From contig JAUVUL010000116.1 of NCBI GenBank assembly GCA_030600975.1, positions 1 to 6,315 of the forward strand: a stretch of 6,315 nucleotides of DNA. The letters are read 5' to 3'. This DNA comes from Candidatus Aegiribacteria sp. (lineage in GTDB: Bacteria > Fermentibacterota > Fermentibacteria > Fermentibacterales > JCC-6). A program made the translations under genes and the position numbers. Below the pieces are notes generated by a model. The model had not been told where the DNA came from, did no database searches, and saw only the letters and a program-made list of their open reading frames with translations. Of this stretch, positions 1-4,107 are shown in pieces. Each line of letters starts with the position of its first letter. The stretch's first letter is position 1.

Positions 1-14
1 CGACCACCTCTCCT
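1..14 (-). promoter_or_regulatory. Possible ribosome binding site for a minus-strand gene beyond the left edge
   Basis: Read on the minus strand, this edge contains AAAAGGAGAGGTGGTCG, a purine-rich stretch with two overlapping Shine-Dalgarno matches (AGGAG at 14-10 and GAGGTG at 10-5). No well-spaced start codon lies inside the window: the GTG at 7-5 is only 2 bases from AGGAG. If the site is real, the start codon is just outside the window, and the next gene would lie in the same direction as the propeller protein gene, about 110 bases downstream of it. This is inference from a short motif. Confidence 0.3.
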
Positions 15-86
15 TTTAGTGTGCAGGACCTCAGGAAGACGAGATTACACCACTTACGTTTGTGCTTACCGGCGGAAAATCCGAAG

Positions 87-105
87 TATCCGATCTGTTC
101 GGATA
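87..105 (-). terminator. Small hairpin just after the propeller gene stop codon
   Basis: A perfect 7-bp inverted repeat (TATCCGA at 87-93, TCGGATA at 99-105, 5-base loop) begins 6 bases past the minus-strand stop codon. Overlapping TCCGAA/TTCGGA arms (80-85 and 98-103) could form an alternative fold. Downstream on the minus strand there is only a run of four T (80-77 region) rather than a proper U-tract. It could be a weak terminator or an mRNA 3'-end stabiliser. A strong intrinsic terminator is not supported. Confidence 0.25.
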
Positions 106-111
106 GAAGGT

Positions 112-2940
112 TTATCTGAGTGCTATCTCCAGTGTCTTCGGTTTTCCCAGTATTGACCCGGATACAGGTGTTATTTTCAGGAGAACCTGGTTCGGTCTCT
201 CGTCCAGGTCAGTATCAAAATGCCATATGAGTTCACCTTCGTAGCTGCCACTGTACATGCCGAAGATATCTCCGGTTACCGTCGCATCATGCCATGTATC
301 ACTGTTATCCATGCTGAAAGTGACATGCAGGTCAATGGTTCGCTCTCGAGGATCGATCAGTTCGTACGATATAGTAATAGTGCTGTGTTCAAGGGAAACA
401 TCACTTACAGCGGCCTGCATGACAGAGGGTAGCCTGGAATTGTCGATCGAGAGCGGGCCTGCGGCTTCGGAAAAGACAGTATCTGCATCAATGGCGCCAA
501 GCCTGATTCTGAGTTCCATGGGCTCAATTCCCGGTAAATCTTCCGATGAGTTCCAGGTTGCAGCTGATACGTATGAAGAAGGTAGATAAACTTCATTTGC
601 GTTAAGGCCTACCGCAGGTATCCATATGGATGAACCTTCCAGTTTATACTGCAGCACCAGAGATATTTCATCCTCTTCCGGGTCGGTTATCCGGAATGAA
701 ATGGGTACGGAACCGTCAAAGTGTTCCCAGTTGCCCGGGGATGTAACCGTAATTGACGGAAGTCTGTTATTATCCACATGGAATGGTGAAGATGGCACTG
801 CTATCCCTGCATCAAGATCGCTGGGAACAGCTCTGAACTTGATCTGATAACCATCGAACTCGGGAATGTCCACCTCAGATTCCCAGATTATCTCGTACTG
901 ATAAGTATATGCAGTCGGGATGGAACTCTCAAGTACTGTAGCGGTGTTCCAGTTTCTCCCGGCATCGGTCGAGTATTCGTACTTAACATCGAGTGGATTC
1001 TCCTCAGGGTCGGTAAGCCTGACTCCGAGAGTGATCCTCCCTGAGACTTCTACATCCGGTACGATTATCTGACCGCATAGAGGTCTGTCGGAATCAAGAT
1101 GAAGATTACCGAGAACGCTCCATGGACCAGGATCTTCATCCGCGGCTCTTACCCTTAGAGCCAGATGTTCAGTATCTGTAGAGCCGAAATCGTTCTTAGC
1201 GTTCCACTTGAATGGTTCTCCGTAGAACCATGAAGGTATCTCGAAGGTGCTGCCTGTTAGATGGGCGTTGTACCAGGTTTCCTGAGAATCAATTGAATAC
1301 TGCGCCTGCAGCTGAATTATGTCGCTCTCTGGATCCTCAACTGCGTATTGCAGAAGGTACCATCCCTCCGATTCCTCCTCCGATGTAAAAAGGTATAGTG
1401 TAGGAGGAATGTTGTTGTCTACATGGAAAACATTCGACAGACCGCTGACACCAGGGCCATCGGGGCAGTAAGGTGTAACCTTGAGAGCACACTGCTCTAA
1501 GTCCTGCCCTGGAAGATCTTCATCGCTGAACCAGATGATATTGCTACCGTTATCACGGAAACTGTTGGTCTCGATCCATGAATACCCCGCATTTGTCGAA
1601 TATGCAAGGGAAATACCTGTTACATTTCTGCCGCTTAACTCGTAGGATAGGATCACACCACCAGAAGCTTCGGATGTTACATTCCCGGCCCGGGCAACCG
1701 GCAGGTAAGATATTCCGTAACTTCCGGAATTGGATTCATCACACAGCATCTGTGGCCATGAACCCGTTGTCGCACTGATGCTGGATAACGTGTAGGCGGC
1801 AAGTCTGCCTGATCTGCCCAGAACAACCAGCTCCTGATGTCCATCGCCGTCGATATCCCCTGCGGCCGGGGTTCTGGATATCGGCTGGCCAAAGTCAAAG
1901 GGAAAGCCATCAATGCTACTTCCATTCGCATTCCAGGCGTAGATATATCCTATGTCGGAGCCTACTATAACACCGAGTCCGTCGCTGGTTCTGGTTATTA
2001 TCGGTGATGTTGGAAGACCGCGTGTAACGTTGGGCCAGCGCCATTTTCCGGCGATCCTTCCGCTGCCGTTGATCAGGTTTACGGAACTGTCAGTGCATGA
2101 TATTGCCAGTTGCAGCCCCGTAATGTCGGGGTCAAGATGACCGATGGCCACAGTTCCACGGGTAGACCTGTCATCAAGAAAGAAAGGCCACCCTTCAATT
2201 CTGCTGCCGCTGGAGCTTACCACATAGAGCCTGTTATTGTATGTAGCGAAGATAATATCTGCTAGACCGTCAGCATCAATATCTGCGGTTACGGGGATAC
2301 TGCCGGAGGTGTACCCTGTGTTTATGGGCCACCCGGGCAGGATCGATCCTTCCATTGACAGGACATATATCCTTGTTGTTACCAGCGCGCATACAAGTCC
2401 GTATCCTGAATTGCCTCCAAGTGAAACTTGAGATGGCTGCCAATGAAGTTTTGCAGGGAGCTCCACAGGCCAACCGGGTAGGGGACTGCCATGAATATCG
2501 AGAAGATGAATCCTGGAATCGGCGGAACCGAATGTGATCTCGGGGAAGGAGTCATCATCCAGATCTACCACCGAAATACCCGTTATGATTCCCGGTCCTG
2601 CAAATACGGGCCAGCCAGGTTGCTCGATCCCGCTGTGATCTATCATATGAACGTACCCGGCGTTGTCTGAATATACTACAACGTTACCGGTAATCGGTGA
2701 ATAGAAAGCTGCCGGTGTTTTTGATATTCCACGATCGCAGGGAACAGGAAATCCATCCAACATCTGGCCTCTTCCTGTCCATCCCCCTAAGCCGTGATCC
2801 CCCAGTGCAATGAAAATATCCATTGACCCTGCAGAATTTTCAGCCAGAAGAGGACTACTTATGGGAGGATAGCCAATATCTGTTTCCCATTCGGGCATTT
2901 GCAGTAATAGCGCTACTGAAATGAGAATTGAAAAGGACAT
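112..2940 (-). CDS. Secreted FG-GAP/VCBS-type beta-propeller protein with five C-terminal Ig-like repeats
   Basis: This 942-residue protein starts at an ATG with TGAGGT five bases upstream; the codon directly before the ATG is an in-frame TAA, so no longer start exists. Residues 1-14 (MSFSILISVALLLQ) are a short hydrophobic export signal, unusual in having no Lys or Arg. Residues about 20-400 form a propeller: glycine-anchored G-W-P/G-F-P type motifs recur about every 47 residues, and three blades carry the calcium-loop pattern DxDxD (126-130, 220-224, 362-366) typical of FG-GAP/VCBS repeats. Residues about 402-942 are five Ig/FN3-like repeats of about 108 residues. No transmembrane anchor, lipobox, LPXTG or typical type IX sorting domain is visible at the C-terminus, which ends in IALR exactly at a repeat boundary. 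No catalytic motif is recognisable. Related architectures are usually surface or extracellular proteins that bind ligands or mediate adhesion; the ligand here is unknown. Gene and strand are secure, function is not. Confidence 0.93.
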   Translation of the reverse strand: MSFSILISVALLLQMPEWETDIGYPPISSPLLAENSAGSMDIFIALGDHGLGGWTGRGQMLDGFPVPCDRGISKTPAAFYSPITGNVVVYSDNAGYVHMIDHSGIEQPGWPVFAGPGIITGISVVDLDDDSFPEITFGSADSRIHLLDIHGSPLPGWPVELPAKLHWQPSQVSLGGNSGYGLVCALVTTRIYVLSMEGSILPGWPINTGYTSGSIPVTADIDADGLADIIFATYNNRLYVVSSSGSRIEGWPFFLDDRSTRGTVAIGHLDPDITGLQLAISCTDSSVNLINGSGRIAGKWRWPNVTRGLPTSPIITRTSDGLGVIVGSDIGYIYAWNANGSSIDGFPFDFGQPISRTPAAGDIDGDGHQELVVLGRSGRLAAYTLSSISATTGSWPQMLCDESNSGSYGISYLPVARAGNVTSEASGGVILSYELSGRNVTGISLAYSTNAGYSWIETNSFRDNGSNIIWFSDEDLPGQDLEQCALKVTPYCPDGPGVSGLSNVFHVDNNIPPTLYLFTSEEESEGWYLLQYAVEDPESDIIQLQAQYSIDSQETWYNAHLTGSTFEIPSWFYGEPFKWNAKNDFGSTDTEHLALRVRAADEDPGPWSVLGNLHLDSDRPLCGQIIVPDVEVSGRITLGVRLTDPEENPLDVKYEYSTDAGRNWNTATVLESSIPTAYTYQYEIIWESEVDIPEFDGYQIKFRAVPSDLDAGIAVPSSPFHVDNNRLPSITVTSPGNWEHFDGSVPISFRITDPEEDEISLVLQYKLEGSSIWIPAVGLNANEVYLPSSYVSAATWNSSEDLPGIEPMELRIRLGAIDADTVFSEAAGPLSIDNSRLPSVMQAAVSDVSLEHSTITISYELIDPRERTIDLHVTFSMDNSDTWHDATVTGDIFGMYSGSYEGELIWHFDTDLDERPNQVLLKITPVSGSILGKPKTLEIALR
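115..1737 (-). repeat. Protein-level repeat region: five tandem Ig/FN3-like modules of about 108 residues
   Basis: Three landmarks recur in register. The first is an aromatic-led motif ending in Trp: YSTNAGYSW at 447, YSIDSQETW at 548, YSTDAGRNW at 656, YKLEGSSIW at 765 and FSMDNSDTW at 875. The second is a conserved Trp at 470, 579, 686, 796 and 906, usually followed by an acidic D-[L/I]-P turn. The third is a linker of VDNN/LDSD/VDNN/IDNS type at about 508, 616, 723 and 833, often followed by a Pro. A DPE motif (536, 644, 753) opens modules 2-4, becomes DPR at 863 in module 5, and is absent from module 1. The modules are divergent in sequence, so this is an old duplication. Confidence 0.8.
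1741..2883 (-). repeat. Protein-level repeat region: eight propeller blades, about 47 residues each
   Basis: The glycine of a G-[W/F]-P type motif falls at residues 63, 109, 156, 203, 250, 298 (degenerate, GKWRWP), 345 and 393 (GSWP), giving steps of 46, 47, 47, 47, 48, 47 and 48. Between them lie beta-rich segments with a hydrophobic strand followed by a ser/gly turn (for example the IYVLSMEGS and LYVVSSSGS strands). Calcium-type Asp loops occur in three blades and a degenerate one (HLDPD, 269-271 region) in a fourth. The periodicity is seen directly; the fold is inferred from the FG-GAP/VCBS and PQQ-like propeller families. Confidence 0.8.
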
Positions 2941-2945
2941 TTAAA

Positions 2946-2949
2946 CCTC
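2946..2949 (-). promoter_or_regulatory. Shine-Dalgarno site of the propeller protein gene
   Basis: On the minus strand GAGG (within TGAGGT) sits 5 bases before the ATG at 2940. Together with the in-frame TAA immediately before the ATG, it fixes the start. Confidence 0.7.
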
Positions 2950-2977
2950 AACTTATCTGATGCGATTCTACTTACAT

Positions 2978-3007
2978 ATTCTAGCTTTTATAACTCCTTG
3001 AAGTCAA
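2978..3007 (-). promoter_or_regulatory. Sigma70-type promoter for the propeller protein gene
   Basis: On the minus strand, TTGACT (3007-3002) and TAGAAT (2983-2978) are separated by 18 bases; each box matches 5 of 6 consensus positions. Transcription would begin near 2971, leaving a leader of about 30 bases that contains the ribosome binding site. The call rests on motif match and position only. Confidence 0.55.
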
Positions 3008-3052
3008 CACTGAATTCCTGTTCCAATGTAAAATGTGAACAACGTTTGGAGG

Positions 3053-3087
3053 TTGACTCTTGAACAGATATAGCGAATAATTATACT
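3053..3087 (+). promoter_or_regulatory. Sigma70-type promoter(s) for the barrel/TPR operon
   Basis: TTGACT (3053-3058) and AATAAT (3076-3081) are separated by exactly 17 bases, each matching consensus at 5 of 6 positions. An overlapping alternative pairs TTGAAC (3060-3065) with TATACT (3082-3087) over 16 bases. Either places the transcription start around 3088-3095, with a leader of roughly 55 bases before the ATG at 3148. Confidence 0.55.
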
Positions 3088-3138
3088 CAAGGTAAAAAAA
3101 ATATAGCCTGCTTTCTCAAGAGAGGAGCCTAAAGGATT

Positions 3139-3142
3139 GGAG
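3139..3142 (+). promoter_or_regulatory. Shine-Dalgarno site of the barrel gene
   Basis: GGAG, within GGAGAGGTC, ends 5 bases before the ATG at 3148. An in-frame TAA at 3130-3132 excludes a longer start, so the assigned start is well supported. Confidence 0.7.
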
Positions 3143-3147
3143 AGGTC

Positions 3148-4089
3148 ATGAAGTACTGTATATTTATTGGTCTGTTTTTATCGTATGTTGCTGTTCAGGC
3201 CGGTTCCCTTCCTTTTTCGCACTCCGGTGTTCTGGATTCTCCTAACGCGTACGTATTACAGCATACAGAAATAGAAGTAGAACTTGCAGCTTCAATATAC
3301 TCCGTTGAGGATTCCACAGGCACCTCCAACAGCGAATTCATGGTTACCGGACACTTTGATGTAGGGTTGTTTAGCTATGGTCAGATAGGAATATCCTTCC
3401 TCGGCGACGGCGGAGTTGTAGGGAATGTAAAAGTTGCAGTGCTTCACGAGGGAATTGCGGTTCCAGCCTTCGCGATCGGGCTTGAGAATATCACAGGAGA
3501 AAAATACATTGACTGTTTCAAGGTAGATTCGGCCGGTGTAGAGCAGTTCTATCCTTACGATCATGCGCAGAACTGGTCAGCGTACGGTGTTGTTTCAAAA
3601 GACCTCAGGTATGTACTGGGGATTCCCGCTACTATAAACCTGGGTATGGGTATAGGCCGTTTCGTGGGGGTAGTGGATTCAGGGGCGATGGGTATTGGAA
3701 GCTCTGTGGCCCATGGGCTTTTCGGGTCAATTGTCTACCGTCCCACAGAAGGAGTCTCCATTGCCCTGGAACAGGATGGACGTGATCTGAATCTGGGGGC
3801 ATCGTACGATGTCGCTGATTTTATTACTCTTCGGATGGTATGGGCCGAATTCGAGCAGACGATATTCCCGGCCGAAGGACATGACAAAACCGATATCATG
3901 CAGAACTCAAAGGTATCAATTGGAATTCAATCAAGGATCGGACCCATCTTCGGTACCGGACAGATCGCCCTTGAACGTGAACGACAGCGAATTGAAAGAG
4001 CAAGAGACCGGTTGGAGGAACTCGAAGCTCGAAGAAGTGCTGCAGAAGCTGAGCTTCAGAGACTCCGTGACCTTCTTGAGAACCGCTGA
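3148..4089 (+). CDS. Putative outer-membrane beta-barrel protein with C-terminal coiled coil
   Basis: This 313-residue protein has a clear Sec signal peptide (residues 1 to about 18, ending V-Q-A before GS). The mature start, SHSGVLDSPNAYVLQHTEIE (24-43), resembles the G-[L/V]-[I/L]-D-x-P-x-A opening seen in YjbH-like and related outer-membrane barrel proteins of Gram-negative bacteria, though I cannot assign the family firmly. Residues about 40-270 read as short amphipathic beta strands with glycine/aromatic turns (for example the NLGMGIGRFVGVV strand near 164-176 and the GASYDVADFITLRMVW segment at 217-232), consistent with a barrel of roughly 10-14 strands. Residues about 273-313 switch to a highly charged Glu/Arg/Leu helix (LERERQRIERARDRLEELEA onward), a convincing coiled coil. 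The TPR gene follows 18 bases after the stop, so the two are likely one operon. Proposed role: an envelope component whose coiled coil reaches a partner. No enzyme motif is present, and only two cysteines occur (4, 123). Confidence 0.85.
   Translation: MKYCIFIGLFLSYVAVQAGSLPFSHSGVLDSPNAYVLQHTEIEVELAASIYSVEDSTGTSNSEFMVTGHFDVGLFSYGQIGISFLGDGGVVGNVKVAVLHEGIAVPAFAIGLENITGEKYIDCFKVDSAGVEQFYPYDHAQNWSAYGVVSKDLRYVLGIPATINLGMGIGRFVGVVDSGAMGIGSSVAHGLFGSIVYRPTEGVSIALEQDGRDLNLGASYDVADFITLRMVWAEFEQTIFPAEGHDKTDIMQNSKVSIGIQSRIGPIFGTGQIALERERQRIERARDRLEELEARRSAAEAELQRLRDLLENR
3964..4086 (+). other. Coiled-coil tail of the barrel protein
   Basis: Residues 273-313 are almost entirely Glu, Arg, Leu, Ala, Gln and Asp, with Leu/Ile/Ala repeating at heptad-like positions and no proline or glycine. 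This is sharply unlike the glycine- and aromatic-rich barrel before it. It may be an oligomerisation or docking segment. Confidence 0.75.
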
Positions 4090-4107
4090 AGAAACGGTCT
4101 TGTTGAT

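Larger units (their letters stand above)
2941..3147. promoter_or_regulatory. Divergent intergenic region between the propeller gene and the barrel/TPR operon
   Basis: These 207 bases are AT-richer than the flanking genes and hold the start signals of both transcription units. Two promoters face away from each other, with their -35 boxes about 45 bases apart. Between the -35 boxes are small symmetric elements (TCCAA 3022-3026 with TTGGA 3046-3050, GTTC 3020-3023 with GAAC 3037-3040, and palindromic AACGTT 3041-3046) and a direct repeat of ATGT (3026-3029 and 3033-3036). Any of these could be an operator, but all are short enough to arise by chance. A run of eight A (3093-3100) lies in the plus-strand leader. 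Confidence 0.6.

Noticed and set aside
87..105. Hairpin considered as a strong rho-independent terminator
   Set aside because: The stem is only 7 bp with moderate GC and is not followed by a proper U-tract, so it is listed only as a weak candidate.
1..111. Open plus-strand frame at the left edge
   Set aside because: One plus frame is open across 1-111 but runs on into antisense of the Ig-repeat gene, and its translation is Arg/Ser/Tyr-rich without a recognisable pattern. It is too short to support a gene.
220..589. Plus-strand open frames of 70 and 110 codons opposite the Ig-like modules
   Set aside because: They oppose a continuous repeat-bearing protein whose periodicity runs through the whole region. 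Their own translations show no domain or regular pattern.
115..2883. Long repeat region considered as CRISPR or a DNA-level tandem repeat
   Set aside because: The periodicity exists only at protein level; the nucleotide sequences of successive units differ widely, and there is no spacer-repeat structure.
3111..3125. Inverted repeat TCTC-AA-GAGA in the leader before the barrel gene, considered as a regulatory hairpin or riboswitch
   Set aside because: The loop would be only two bases, the remaining pairs are G-U wobbles, and the leader of about 55 bases is too short for a known riboswitch class.
3292..3564. A 90-codon minus-strand open frame inside the barrel gene
   Set aside because: Antisense to a coherent signal peptide and beta-strand pattern, with no sensible start context.
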